From: JAADHX01 sp964569385 | GTDB lineage: Bacteria > Actinomycetota > Acidimicrobiia > Acidimicrobiales > Poriferisodalaceae | Direction of reading: 5' to 3' | DNA: 64,000 bases | Assembly (NCBI GenBank): GCA_964569385.1 | Contig: CAZMUM010000004.1 | Location: forward strand, 77,934 to 141,933 | Shown here: in pieces, positions 8,711-17,685 of the stretch | How the letters are laid out: each line of letters begins with the position of its first letter | Position numbering within the stretch: the stretch's first letter is position 1 | The notes under the pieces: model-generated | Told to the model about the DNA's origin: nothing | The model's database searches: none | What the model saw: only the letters and a program-made list of their open reading frames with translations | Made by a program: the position numbers and the translations under genes

Positions 8711-10050
8711 GTGAGCCTGCTCGCTAGATCGCGCGCCACCAAACGAGCGTCACTCGCCGCGGTCAGATCATCCGGACGCTGGCCGAGAAGAGCCCAGATC
8801 TCGGGCTCAACCAACAAACCAGCGTCAGCGCGAGCATTTGAGCCGGCCGCATACGCGCCAACTTCGATGAGGTCGCGCACATCCTCAACTGCCGCCAATG
8901 CGCCGCGTAAAGTGGTCGCCGCAGCAAGGTCTTCTGGATTCGAGACGGTTGTGGCCAGCCTGCTCAGCGATGCCATCGGGTCGACCGCCGGGTACTGGCC
9001 ACGGTGGGCTAGGCGGCGATCAAGAACTATGTGGCCATCCAAAATCGATCGAGCCGCGTCGGCGATCGGATCGTTCATGTCGTCACCATCTACGAGAACA
9101 GTGAAGAACCCAGTAATCGAACCGTTGGCACGAGGACCGGTTCGTTCCAGCAATGCCGGCAACAACGAGAAGACTGAGGGGGTGTAACCACGCGCCGTTG
9201 GCGGTTCGCCAGCAGCCAATCCAAGCTCGCGCTGGGCCATGGCTAGGCGAGTGAGGGAGTCGAACAACAACAGCACATCGGCTCCGTTGTCCGCGAAGTA
9301 CTCGCTGTAGCGAATTGAGAGTTCAGCAGCACGCCGGCGCATGATCGGAGGCTGGTCTGAAGTAGCCACTACAACCACAGAGCGCGCAAGTCCGTCCGCA
9401 CCCAGGTCATCTTCGAGCATCTCCCGTACTTCGCGACCGCGCTCACCGATGAGCGCGACCACGTTCATGTCGGCGTCGGTGCCACGGGTCATCATTCCCA
9501 ACAAGGTGGATTTACCAACACCAGACCCACCGAAAATCCCGAGACGTTGACCGCGTGCTGCGGGGACCATCACATCGAGGACGCGCACACCAGTTGACAG
9601 CGGTGCGTTGACCCGCGCCCGCTCGAGTGGATTAGGCGAAGAGATCTCTAGTTGAAGGGGCGCGCCCGGGATTGGAGGCCCGCCATCGATTGGACGACCA
9701 AGACCGTCGACGACACGACCGATCAAGGCGTCGCTCGCACGCGGAAGTAGCTGAGGAATTGGCGCTACGACATCGCCTCTTTGAATACCTTCCGCGCTGC
9801 CAAGCAACGCAACAATCGCTGACGCCGGATTCAGACCAACCACCTGGCCAGGCACCGCTGCTGCGCCAATGGTGATCTCGACCATGTCGCCGACCGGGAT
9901 GTTCAGTCCCCGAATCTCGATCTCGCTGCCCCGAACACGCGACACCTGCCCGCGTCGACGGGCCGCGTCGAGGCCACTCACACGGTGTGAGAGGTTCGAC
10001 GGCAGAACCGCGCGCATTTCAACAGGGGTCAAGGTTGGGGCCGAGCTCAT
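8707..10050 (-). CDS. fliI: Flagellum-specific ATPase FliI
   Basis: The 447-residue protein is a RecA-fold export ATPase. Walker A is GGSGVGKST at residues 174-182, Walker B follows in VLLLFDSLTR, and the segment GERGREVREML is shared with F1-beta and type III ATPases. It powers unfolding and entry of export substrates. Its start overlaps the fliE stop by one base. The usual partner genes fliF, fliG and fliH, which commonly lie between fliE and fliI, are absent here. Confidence 0.96.
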   Translation of the reverse strand: MSSAPTLTPVEMRAVLPSNLSHRVSGLDAARRRGQVSRVRGSEIEIRGLNIPVGDMVEITIGAAAVPGQVVGLNPASAIVALLGSAEGIQRGDVVAPIPQLLPRASDALIGRVVDGLGRPIDGGPPIPGAPLQLEISSPNPLERARVNAPLSTGVRVLDVMVPAARGQRLGIFGGSGVGKSTLLGMMTRGTDADMNVVALIGERGREVREMLEDDLGADGLARSVVVVATSDQPPIMRRRAAELSIRYSEYFADNGADVLLLFDSLTRLAMAQRELGLAAGEPPTARGYTPSVFSLLPALLERTGPRANGSITGFFTVLVDGDDMNDPIADAARSILDGHIVLDRRLAHRGQYPAVDPMASLSRLATTVSNPEDLAAATTLRGALAAVEDVRDLIEVGAYAAGSNARADAGLLVEPEIWALLGQRPDDLTAASDARLVARDLASRLT

Positions 10051-10337
10051 TAGAGCTGAAGGTTCGCTATCTGCTGATAGGCCTGCACAGCTTGGTCACG
10101 GACCGTCACGAGTAGATCAACAGCGATAGACGCTTCGGTAGTGGCGATCGCAACATCGCTTAGCTGGACATCTTCTCCAGAAGCAAGAGCTGCGACCAGA
10201 TCGTCAGCGGCGCGTTCTGCCTGAGATACCGAGCCCATCGCATTAGCGAACATTTCGCCGAAACCACCGCTGGCGGGTGCGCTTGTCTGAGTAAACGCCG
10301 ACGGAGCCAAGCCGCCGATTCCAGATACTGGTGTCAT
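10050..10337 (-). CDS. fliE: Flagellar hook-basal body adaptor FliE
   Basis: The 95-residue protein ends with the conserved FliE helix (SIAVDLLVTVRDQAVQAYQQIANLQL), which links the MS-ring to the rod. The N-terminus is Gly/Ala/Ser rich. It overlaps flgC by one base upstream and fliI by one base downstream. Length and ending are standard for the family. Confidence 0.95.
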   Translation of the reverse strand: MTPVSGIGGLAPSAFTQTSAPASGGFGEMFANAMGSVSQAERAADDLVAALASGEDVQLSDVAIATTEASIAVDLLVTVRDQAVQAYQQIANLQL

Positions 10338-10735
10338 TACGATCTCCCGATTCCGAGTGCCGACTGATAAGCCTCTTCGGCAGCCTTGACGACTTGGAGG
10401 TTCAGTTGGTAGTGCCGGCTAGCGATGATGAGGTCAGACATCTGACCAGCGGTATCGACGATTGGGCCTTGAACCATTCCGTCTTCGTTTGCAAGTGGAT
10501 GATCCGGGTCGTACCGCAGTGGTGCATCGCCCGAAGCCGCTACGACCTCTTGGATCTGCACACCCTTGCCACCAGATCCCTCAGCCAAAACAAGGAACTT
10601 CGACCGAAACGGCTCGCTGTCCGTCGAGGTAACAGTGTTGAGGTTGGACAGATTGTGGCCAAGCACGTCCATCCAGCGGCTGGCCATTGAGGCACCACTA
10701 GCTGCGGCATCGAGGGCTCCGAATGGGCCGCTCAT
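10337..10735 (-). CDS. flgC: Flagellar proximal rod protein FlgC
   Basis: The 132-residue protein has the rod signature near the N-terminus (RWMDVLGHNLSNLNTV) and the C-terminal FlgC ending (MSDLIIASRHYQLNLQVVKAAEEAYQ). The DPDHP-type motif (YDPDHPLANEDGMV) is typical of FlgC. It overlaps flgB by 4 bases. It forms part of the proximal rod of the axial structure. Confidence 0.95.
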   Translation of the reverse strand: MSGPFGALDAAASGASMASRWMDVLGHNLSNLNTVTSTDSEPFRSKFLVLAEGSGGKGVQIQEVVAASGDAPLRYDPDHPLANEDGMVQGPIVDTAGQMSDLIIASRHYQLNLQVVKAAEEAYQSALGIGRS

Positions 10736-11091
10736 CCTGTACCCAGAGCCCGACGTATCACGCCGATCTTGTAGTTGTACCCATTGACTATGGCCTGAAA
10801 CAGCAGATTGTCCGAAACCAGAGCAGTGGTTTCGGCTTCGAGATCGACACTGTTGCCGTTGGCGTTTAATAGACCATCAGCCACCGACTCGATCACGCTT
10901 CTGTTGGTGAGATCGCCGCCGCGGGCGATCTTTGAGCGAAGAGATGTCTCGAAATCAACCGACTTCGCCAAGAAGTCAGGAGTTGAAGCGTTAGCGATGT
11001 TGTTCGCCCGAACCTCAGAACGACGGTTCAGGCCATGGAGTGCGTATGCAGCGATGTCGGTAACACCGTCGCCGAGGCCAAGACCACCCAT
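10732..11091 (-). CDS. flgB: Flagellar proximal rod protein FlgB
   Basis: The 119-residue protein contains HGLNRRSEVRANNIANASTP, the FlgB version of the rod signature, followed by KSVDFETSL and a C-terminal region ending in NLLFQAIVNGYNYKIGVIRRAL. It is the first flagellar gene of the run. The 160-base gap to lgt upstream should contain a promoter, but no sigma-28 consensus was found there, consistent with early-class expression. Confidence 0.93.
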   Translation of the reverse strand: MGGLGLGDGVTDIAAYALHGLNRRSEVRANNIANASTPDFLAKSVDFETSLRSKIARGGDLTNRSVIESVADGLLNANGNSVDLEAETTALVSDNLLFQAIVNGYNYKIGVIRRALGTG

Positions 11092-11251
11092 GGGGGACTC
11101 CGATCAGATCAGCCGTCTGGACGACGGCGCGGACAATTCGCGCACCACGGCGTCCTTGCCCTAGCTCGATCCTTCGAAATTACAGGTCAGATGACCCGCA
11201 CCCATTTGAGTGGTACAGAATGTCCAGTCGACCGAGGCTGCTATCGATTAA

Positions 11252-12112
11252 CTAGTTGGAGTCAGCTACGCCCGAATTAGCACTCCTGGTTTCGGACTCA
11301 TCTTCGACATCTTGATGACGGCCACCGTTGCGGTTGATCCACACGAGCGCAAAGGCGACACCACCAACAATGAGGCTCGTCCAAACGTTTATGCGTTGGC
11401 CCAAGATCTCGTTGGCAGCGTCGATTCGGAGAAGTTCAATCCATAACCGGCCGACGGTGTACAAACCGACGTAGACCGCAAACTCATAACCAAGTCGGAG
11501 CCTCGGCAAGACCTTGGGTACAACCCAAATGACAAGCACCACCACACCAAGATTCCATAGAGCTTCGTACAGGAAGGTGGGGTGAAACGCTGGCGAGTCG
11601 ACGAAGCCTCGAGGACGGTTCGCTTGATCAATCTCGAGGGCCCACGGCAAACTCGATGGGCGGCCGAACAACTCTTGATTAAACCAGTTACCGACGCGCC
11701 CGATGGCCTGAGCAAGCGGGATGGCGGGCGCAATGGCATAGAACACCTCGCTAAGTTCGAGGTTGGCGCGTTTAGCGGCAATTAGGCCGCCGAGTACCCC
11801 TCCAGCGACCGCGCCCCAGATACCCAGGCCGCCCTCCCATACCTTGAAGGCCTCTATCCACTCGCCCCGGTACCGCTGATTGTCGGTGATTACGTGGTAC
11901 AGCCGACCTCCAACAACACCAAAGGGCACTCCCCACATCGCTAGTGAGGTAACGACCTCGGGATCCCGTCCTTGCTGTGCCATACGGCGCTGAGCAAGCC
12001 ACACCGCAGCGAGCACTCCAATAGCAATGGCGACTCCGTACGCACGGAAATTGAGCGGTCCAAGACTAATGGAGTTAGTGGACGGGCTCGGGATAGCTGC
12101 CAAGAAGGACAT
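11252..12112 (-). CDS. lgt: Prolipoprotein diacylglyceryl transferase Lgt
   Basis: The 286-residue membrane protein carries the Lgt signature GRVGNWFNQELFGRPS at residues 138-153 and the GGRLYHV motif at 68-74. It moves diacylglycerol from phosphatidylglycerol onto the lipobox cysteine of prelipoproteins. Seven membrane spans are expected. The tail after residue 260 is charged and probably cytoplasmic. It is codirectional with the flagellar genes but separated by 160 bases, and diverges from the P-type ATPase gene. Confidence 0.96.
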   Translation of the reverse strand: MSFLAAIPSPSTNSISLGPLNFRAYGVAIAIGVLAAVWLAQRRMAQQGRDPEVVTSLAMWGVPFGVVGGRLYHVITDNQRYRGEWIEAFKVWEGGLGIWGAVAGGVLGGLIAAKRANLELSEVFYAIAPAIPLAQAIGRVGNWFNQELFGRPSSLPWALEIDQANRPRGFVDSPAFHPTFLYEALWNLGVVVLVIWVVPKVLPRLRLGYEFAVYVGLYTVGRLWIELLRIDAANEILGQRINVWTSLIVGGVAFALVWINRNGGRHQDVEDESETRSANSGVADSN

Positions 12113-12174
12113 GGTCCCGAAATCCTACCGGTACGGGGTCTACTTCTCTAGGCGCGGGTTCTACACTCCCCCTG

Positions 12175-14511
12175 GTGAGTACCGACGCCCCCGCTGGCTT
12201 AACCTCCGCCGAGGTCGCGGAACGCCTTGCCGATGGTCGGGCAAATACTCCACCGCCACCGGTGACACGCACGGTCGGCCGCATCATTTACACCAACGTG
12301 TTTACCACGGTGAACATGATAATGGGCTCGTTATTGGTCTTGATCCTCATCGCGGGGAAACCCAACGATGCCCTATTTGCTGGCGTGATTATCTCGAACT
12401 CCATCATTGGTGTGGTCCAAGAGGTGCGAGCCAAACGTACACTCGACCGCCTCGAGGTTTTGAACACTCCCGCCGTGTTCGTTCGACGCGACGGCCTCGC
12501 CGTTGAGGTCACACCAGGCGAAATCGTGCTCGACGATGTCATCGAGGCCAAACCGGGCGATCAGCTTCCGGTCGACGGCGCGCTCATCACATCCTCGGTT
12601 CTCGAACTCGACGAGAGTCTTCTCACCGGCGAGGCCGACTCAATCAAGAAGTCGTTAGGTGACGAGGTTCTGTCTGGCAGCTTCGTCGTCGCCGGAAGTT
12701 CGTTCTTCAGAGCTACCCGGATCGGCGCTGACTCTTATGCCAATGCTCTCACCGAGGAGGCTCGCAAGTTTGTTTTGGTGAACAGCGAACTCAAAGCCGG
12801 AATCTCACTCATTCTTCGGTGGCTTACCTTTATCATCCCTCCAGTAAGCATCGTGTTGTTCTGGCGTTTGCTCGACGCCGAGGACACTTGGCAACAGGCG
12901 CTTCAGGGCATGGTGGCAGCCGCCGTCGCGATGGTGCCCGACGGTCTCGTCCTACTGACGAGCATCACGTTCTTCGTCGGGATACTGGCCCTGGCTCGGC
13001 GCCAAGCGCTGGCCAAGGAACTGGCCTCGGTCGAACTTCTGGCTCGCGTCGACGTCCTTTGTTTGGACAAAACCGGAACCATCACAACCGGAAACATCGC
13101 CTTCGGAGAGCTCGTTACCTTCGACGAAGTCAACGACGAACTTGCGGCTGGCCTCGGGGCTATGGTTTCGGCCGACCCGAACCCCAACGCCACCCTTGCC
13201 GCCATCGGAACCGTGTTTGTTAGCCCCAAGTGGGCGGTCATGAATGTCATTCCGTTCAATTCGGCGCGAAAGTGGGCGGCGGCTGAGTTCGCTGGGCATG
13301 GTTGGTGGGTGCTCGGCGCACCTGAGATGATTGCGCCGGATCAACACTCCGAGACCATCGAGTCCCACACCAAACGTGGGAGCCGGGTAATCATGGTGGC
13401 CCACACCACTAGCGTCATCGATGAAGAGCTTCCGACAGACATTGAACCTCAGGGGTTGGTTGTCCTAGAAGACGAAGTTCGGAGCGACGCCGCCGAGATA
13501 TTCCGGTTCCTAATCGAGCAAGGCATTTCTCTGCGCGTGATCTCGGGCGACAACCCCGACACCGTGGCATCAATCGCCTCGCGGGTAGGTGTTCCCAACT
13601 CATCAGTCGGTATTGATGGCCGTACCCTGCCCACGGACCAGACCGAGATGGCCAACACCCTCGAGACCCATGCTGTCTTTGGTCGCGTGTCACCCCATCA
13701 GAAGCGTTCGATGATCAACGCTCTTCAGTCTCGGGGCCATGTCGTGGCCATGACAGGCGACGGTGTCAACGATGTCCTCGCCCTCAAGGACGCCGATATG
13801 GGAATCGCGATGGGCTCAGGTTCGCCCGCTAGTCGCGCTGTTGCCCAGTTGACGCTTCTCGACAACAAGTTCTCCACCCTGCCACTGGTTCTGGCCGAGG
13901 GTCGACGGGTCATCAACAACATCGAACGCGTCTCAACCCTGTTCGTGGCCAAGGCCGCCTATGCGGTGCTATTGGCTATCGCTTCTGGTCTGCTCGGTTC
14001 GCCATTTCCGTTCCTCCCGCGACACCTGACCCTTATTGGCACGTTCTCGATCGGCGTGCCTGGTTTTTTCCTGGCACTATCGCCAAGCAACGCAACTGCT
14101 CGCCCAGGTTTCATCAACCGAGTGCTCCGACTCGCCCTGCCAGCTGGAGCGGCAGCCGCGGCGTCAACGTTCACTGCCTTCGAAATAGTCCGCAGAGACG
14201 ATCTTCGTACCCTTGCCGAGGCCAGAACCGCGGCCACACTTGTTTTGTTGGTTACAGGCCTCGGCATCCTCGCGGCCGCGGCTAGACCACTAAATCGACG
14301 CCGTTACATACTCATTGGTTCGATGGCCGCGGCCTACGGACTGATCATGGTATGGCCCTATACCCGAGACTATTTCGAACTCGACGCTCCGGGAGGCAAT
14401 CACTGGATCACGATCGTAGTGACAGCTCTGTTGGGCCTGCTCGGAGTGTTCGCCGCGGCCCGAAAGCATGACCTACCCGACGCACCTAACCAACGGAGCG
14501 ACAATGCCTAA
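12175..14511 (+). CDS. P-type cation-transporting ATPase, CtpE-like
   Basis: The 778-residue protein has the phosphorylation motif DKTGT with Asp298, the actuator loop LTGEAD near residues 149-155, the membrane motif VPDGL at 254-258, and the hinge TGDGVNDVLALKDADMGIAM. The layout (short N-terminus, long C-terminal membrane part) resembles mycobacterial CtpE, a calcium-linked P-type ATPase, in which the M4 motif is reported as VPEGL; Asp replaces Glu here. No N-terminal metal-binding CxxC domain is seen, so a heavy-metal pump is unlikely. The GTG start at 12175 has no clear ribosome site and may be leaderless. Confidence 0.88.
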   Translation: MSTDAPAGLTSAEVAERLADGRANTPPPPVTRTVGRIIYTNVFTTVNMIMGSLLVLILIAGKPNDALFAGVIISNSIIGVVQEVRAKRTLDRLEVLNTPAVFVRRDGLAVEVTPGEIVLDDVIEAKPGDQLPVDGALITSSVLELDESLLTGEADSIKKSLGDEVLSGSFVVAGSSFFRATRIGADSYANALTEEARKFVLVNSELKAGISLILRWLTFIIPPVSIVLFWRLLDAEDTWQQALQGMVAAAVAMVPDGLVLLTSITFFVGILALARRQALAKELASVELLARVDVLCLDKTGTITTGNIAFGELVTFDEVNDELAAGLGAMVSADPNPNATLAAIGTVFVSPKWAVMNVIPFNSARKWAAAEFAGHGWWVLGAPEMIAPDQHSETIESHTKRGSRVIMVAHTTSVIDEELPTDIEPQGLVVLEDEVRSDAAEIFRFLIEQGISLRVISGDNPDTVASIASRVGVPNSSVGIDGRTLPTDQTEMANTLETHAVFGRVSPHQKRSMINALQSRGHVVAMTGDGVNDVLALKDADMGIAMGSGSPASRAVAQLTLLDNKFSTLPLVLAEGRRVINNIERVSTLFVAKAAYAVLLAIASGLLGSPFPFLPRHLTLIGTFSIGVPGFFLALSPSNATARPGFINRVLRLALPAGAAAAASTFTAFEIVRRDDLRTLAEARTAATLVLLVTGLGILAAAARPLNRRRYILIGSMAAAYGLIMVWPYTRDYFELDAPGGNHWITIVVTALLGLLGVFAAARKHDLPDAPNQRSDNA

Positions 14512-15253
14512 CCAGCCAGCGCCCAACCAGCCAACGCCCCTTCAGTTTCTCGATTGGTTTGGCGGTCACTCAACCGCTCTCGCCAAACATGGCAGAAACA
14601 TCGACAGCGCCGCCAAAGTCCCGTCATGTCCTACCTGGACAATGCAGGATTTACTGGAACACACGGGTCACGTCTATGAAATGGCCACTACATCATTGAA
14701 CACCGCAGATCCAGCGATGGGCAGACCACCGATCGATCCGAGACCCGAAGATGTGCTTCTGGCCGAATGGTTCGCCTCAACAATCGACCAGCTCCAGACC
14801 GCCTTCAGCCTTTGCAGTCCAGACACTCCGGTCTGGACTTTCTTCGGACCAAAACCAGCCGCCTTCTGGTTTAGAAGGATGGCAAACGAGACAGCCATCC
14901 ATCAATGGGATGCTGCGGCGATAGGGGACGCCGACTACGTACTGGACCCCCACCACGCGGTGGCGATAGTCGATGAATACCTCGACCTATTCCTGCCTCG
15001 ACTCGCCTCCCGATTCAGCGACGACTCCGAGCGGTCGGTCCACCTACACGCAACAGATACCGAAGGCGAGTGGGTGCTTCAGCGCAACGCCACTGGGGTT
15101 GTGATGTCCCGCGCCCACGCAAAGTCGACTACTGCGGTTCGTGGTTCGGCCGCAGCCCTGGCCCTATTCGTGTGGTCCCGTTCTGCGGACAATCTCGAGA
15201 TCTTCGGCGATTCTTCCCAAATCGATGATTGGCACTCATTGCTCGCGATCTGA
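14504..15253 (+). CDS. MDMPI/DinB-fold protein, putative mycothiol-dependent enzyme
   Basis: The 249-residue protein belongs to the actinobacterial family called maleylpyruvate isomerase-like (TIGR03083 type). The signs are the SCPTWTMQDLLEHTGHVYEM segment, with the first metal-binding His, and NETAIHQWDA with the second. Many members have no proven substrate; the family is thought to act on mycothiol conjugates. The ATG at 14504 overlaps the ATPase stop by 8 bases and has GGAG upstream, so it is coupled to that gene. A start at 14468 is possible but less likely. Confidence 0.8.
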   Translation: MPNQPAPNQPTPLQFLDWFGGHSTALAKHGRNIDSAAKVPSCPTWTMQDLLEHTGHVYEMATTSLNTADPAMGRPPIDPRPEDVLLAEWFASTIDQLQTAFSLCSPDTPVWTFFGPKPAAFWFRRMANETAIHQWDAAAIGDADYVLDPHHAVAIVDEYLDLFLPRLASRFSDDSERSVHLHATDTEGEWVLQRNATGVVMSRAHAKSTTAVRGSAAALALFVWSRSADNLEIFGDSSQIDDWHSLLAI

Positions 15254-15260
15254 CGCGCTA

Positions 15261-15288
15261 GCGGCGAGACCCAAGTGAGTCTCGCCGC
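15261..15288. terminator. Hairpin between convergent genes
   Basis: A perfect 10-bp stem (GCGGCGAGAC / GTCTCGCCGC) with an 8-base loop lies between the MDMPI-like gene and the oppositely oriented sigma factor gene. No T-run follows on either strand, so it is a terminator by shape and position only. Confidence 0.6.
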
Positions 15289-15346
15289 ATGCACTCTACT
15301 TGGGCACTTCTACACCCTGCCGGGTCTCTAAGTCACTAGAGATACG

Positions 15347-16225
15347 TCATCCCAGCTGAATTTCTTCGCTAACACCCGCTCGCAGGTGTTCGTCTTTGCC
15401 AAGATGGATAACCCGATCCCGCCAAGACGAAGCCTCGGAGATCGCAGTCGCATACCGAGCCTTTCGACGGGCGACGCGGCCCTTCACCTCGTCGTGGGAT
15501 ACAACCGTGCCTTCATACTGAGAAGTGATTCCCTCTCTCAGCATCACCAAAGCCTCTGAGCGCAGCTGGCTGATGCGACTCTCGGTGACGTTGAGGAACC
15601 GGGCCAAGTCGAGAGAGGTCTTGTTCTCAAGGAAATACCCCACGACTACAGCTCGATGCCGTTCTGGTAACAGACCGACCGCATCGCGCAGATAACCACG
15701 CATCTCGCGGACCTCAAGATCGGCATCTGGTTCAAGCGTTGTCGGCTCGGCCAACACATCGACGAGGGTAAGTTCTTCGTCGTCGTCTGGGGCCACATAA
15801 TGATCTAAGGCCAACACGACCGAGCGATGAACTCGATCCTGAATGCGATAGAGCCGTTCGAGGTCCATATCGAGCTCGTCGGCTACTTCTTGGGCAATAG
15901 GTAACCGTCCAAGTCGATTGGCCAATCGTTGTTCTGTTTGTTCAAGCGACCGAGCCAGATTTCGAACTGATCGAGGAGCCCAGTCGGCAGCTCGAACTGA
16001 GTCGAGAATCGCACCTCTAATCCTTTGAGCGGCAAACCGCTCAAAAGGTACGCCACGCGACTCGTCGTAGCGTTGTGCTGCTTCAACTAACCCAAGCGCT
16101 CCAGCTCGGGCAAGTTCTTCACGTTCCACGTGGCGGGGAAAATGTACCGCCACTTGGAAAACCACATGCTTTACAAGTGGCAGATTGTTTTCGATGCGCG
16201 CCGTGACTTCCATGTCATTGGTCAT
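15347..16225 (-). CDS. fliA: RNA polymerase sigma-28 factor (FliA/WhiG family)
   Basis: The protein has sigma region 2 (LVKHVVFQVAVHFP...REELARAGALGLVEAA, RIRGAILDSVRAADW), region 3 and a region 4 helix-turn-helix (LPERHRAVVVGYFLENKTSLDLARFLNVTESRISQLRSEAL). The RIRGAILD..R..DW...SVR block is the hallmark of the sigma-28 group, which drives late flagellar genes. A tail of about 70 residues after region 4 is unusual. The ATG at 16225 is chosen over 16294 because a sigma-28-like promoter lies between them, which would put the longer start upstream of transcription. No anti-sigma FlgM is adjacent. Confidence 0.9.
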   Translation of the reverse strand: MTNDMEVTARIENNLPLVKHVVFQVAVHFPRHVEREELARAGALGLVEAAQRYDESRGVPFERFAAQRIRGAILDSVRAADWAPRSVRNLARSLEQTEQRLANRLGRLPIAQEVADELDMDLERLYRIQDRVHRSVVLALDHYVAPDDDEELTLVDVLAEPTTLEPDADLEVREMRGYLRDAVGLLPERHRAVVVGYFLENKTSLDLARFLNVTESRISQLRSEALVMLREGITSQYEGTVVSHDEVKGRVARRKARYATAISEASSWRDRVIHLGKDEHLRAGVSEEIQLG

Positions 16226-16284
16226 GCAGGAACAGCTCCCTCTGTTTCTGGGCCAAGCGGACCATAACCGGCCCGCAGGTTTGT

Positions 16285-16312
16285 CCATCGGCACGCGCGG
16301 GTGTTTGCTTTA
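16285..16312 (-). promoter_or_regulatory. Sigma-28-like promoter of the fliA-like gene
   Basis: On the minus strand TAAA is followed, after 16 bases, by GCCGATGG, close to the sigma-28 consensus TAAA-N15-GCCGATAA. The -10 element is about 60 bases upstream of the ATG at 16225. This suggests the sigma factor activates its own gene. Spacing is one base longer than the consensus. Confidence 0.55.
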
Positions 16313-16393
16313 GACTTTGTGCTGTTACATGTTCAGAAACTGAGTTCCAATTCAGATTTGACTATGTAGCCAAGAGGCCGCCCGAACAGACAG

Positions 16394-17410
16394 CTATCCG
16401 GCTTCGGTGAAGCGCGCCGCCTTGACGCCACGCCTTGCCAACTCTCGTAGCCACTGTTCAGGACGGTCTGCAGCCGCGAGACCATGGGCCCCGGTAACAG
16501 TCCAACTGCCATCGAGAATAGACTCGGTCGCAACGGCGCCAACAACAGCGGCGGCCGCTGACGGGTGGTCGACTGCCGACAGAACAACGGTCTCCCGAGA
16601 GCTCCCGATAACCCCGCGAACCTCGACTCGAACCGCTCCTGGGCCTCCGTCTGCATGGGGGCGCCTCATCATGGGAAGCAGGGCGGTAAGCCGATCGCGG
16701 CGAGTCGCCGACAGCCGTGCGGTAACCCGCTCAACGGCTTCGAATTCGGGAGCGAGCAACAGGGCATCTGGCAGAGCAGCTCGATAGCAGTCGCGCCCAC
16801 CGATGGGTTCTGGGAAAAACACTAGCTCGCGTCCGCTACGGCCCCGTCGACCAATGAACCCTCCATCGCGCCAGTCGACGGCGTCGCCACCCAGTGCCCG
16901 GTGGTGTTGTCTGGCACAAGCGGGACCACCCGTACCGGCCTTAGCGATATGAATTTCCTCGACGGAATCGAACCGATTTGCAGCCAATCCGGCCAGCAGG
17001 TCTGATAATCCGGGAGCCATTGCTGCCCCAACAATCACACTTAGCCCAGCCACTTTTGCTTGCTTGTCGAGGGCCAGCAGACCGCGGACGTCTTCGATGG
17101 AGTCCGAGACCGATATTACATTTGAGCCTGAAGCTAGGGCCTTGCTCGCAAGTTCGCCGTGTGACCCGGCGCCACCAGCCAAAACCGTGACGGTGGCGTC
17201 GACCCATGGCGAAGCGTGGGCCCTGACTTTGTCCTCACTGATAAGATCTACAACCTCATTAGCTCTTCCAGGCCTCGAGTCGGTGACCGATATCGTCGCG
17301 ACGAGTTCGCAGCTCAACAGCTGACGAACAAGCCGGCCGCCAACGTTGCCGACTCCTATGACCCCAACGTGGTGCGTCAACTCAAGTCCGTGTCTGAGAG
17401 TTCGCGCCAA
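16394..17410 (-). CDS. NAD(P)-binding oxidoreductase, saccharopine dehydrogenase-like
   Basis: The 338-residue protein starts with a Rossmann fold (VGVIGVGNVGGRLVRQLL), followed by an aspartate-containing strand (SVTDSRPG) that suggests NAD binding, and then ASKALASGSNVISVSD as in saccharopine dehydrogenase-like proteins. The substrate cannot be told. It stands alone between the sigma factor and tRNA-Ile genes. The C-terminal half has a SSRETVVLSAVDHPS segment and no known catalytic motif that I recognise. Confidence 0.65.
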   Translation of the reverse strand: MARTLRHGLELTHHVGVIGVGNVGGRLVRQLLSCELVATISVTDSRPGRANEVVDLISEDKVRAHASPWVDATVTVLAGGAGSHGELASKALASGSNVISVSDSIEDVRGLLALDKQAKVAGLSVIVGAAMAPGLSDLLAGLAANRFDSVEEIHIAKAGTGGPACARQHHRALGGDAVDWRDGGFIGRRGRSGRELVFFPEPIGGRDCYRAALPDALLLAPEFEAVERVTARLSATRRDRLTALLPMMRRPHADGGPGAVRVEVRGVIGSSRETVVLSAVDHPSAAAAVVGAVATESILDGSWTVTGAHGLAAADRPEQWLRELARRGVKAARFTEAG

Positions 17411-17462
17411 CTACCATGCCGAGGTGGTGTGCCACCTGAGCCGCGGAGCCGGAGTACCGCCG

Positions 17463-17486
17463 CGATGAGCGACCCAACGCTCATCG
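17463..17486 (-). terminator. Hairpin downstream of tRNA-Ile
   Basis: A 9-bp stem (CGATGAGCG / CGCTCATCG) with a 6-base loop lies about 70 bases downstream of the tRNA 3' end and upstream of the next gene. No clear T-run, so the role is inferred from structure and place. Confidence 0.5.
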
Positions 17487-17554
17487 CCAGGGCGGCTCGC
17501 CGAATTAGTCTGATCACAGAGGTACTCCCAGGGATGGACCGTCAAGCTGCGGCG

Positions 17555-17628
<74 letters not shown>

Positions 17629-17685
17629 GCAAGATCGACGATGGTACTCGCACCGTCGGCCGGGTCAAACCATGATTTGAAACGA

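Noticed and set aside
8705..8716. Palindrome GCTCACGTGAGC at the fliI-fliJ junction
   Set aside because: It coincides with the overlapping stop and GTG start codons and has no partner copies; coincidence is likely.
16121..16136. Second parS-like sequence (CGTTCCACGTGGCGGG)
   Set aside because: Only about 10 of 16 bases match and it is inside the sigma factor coding sequence, so it is probably chance.
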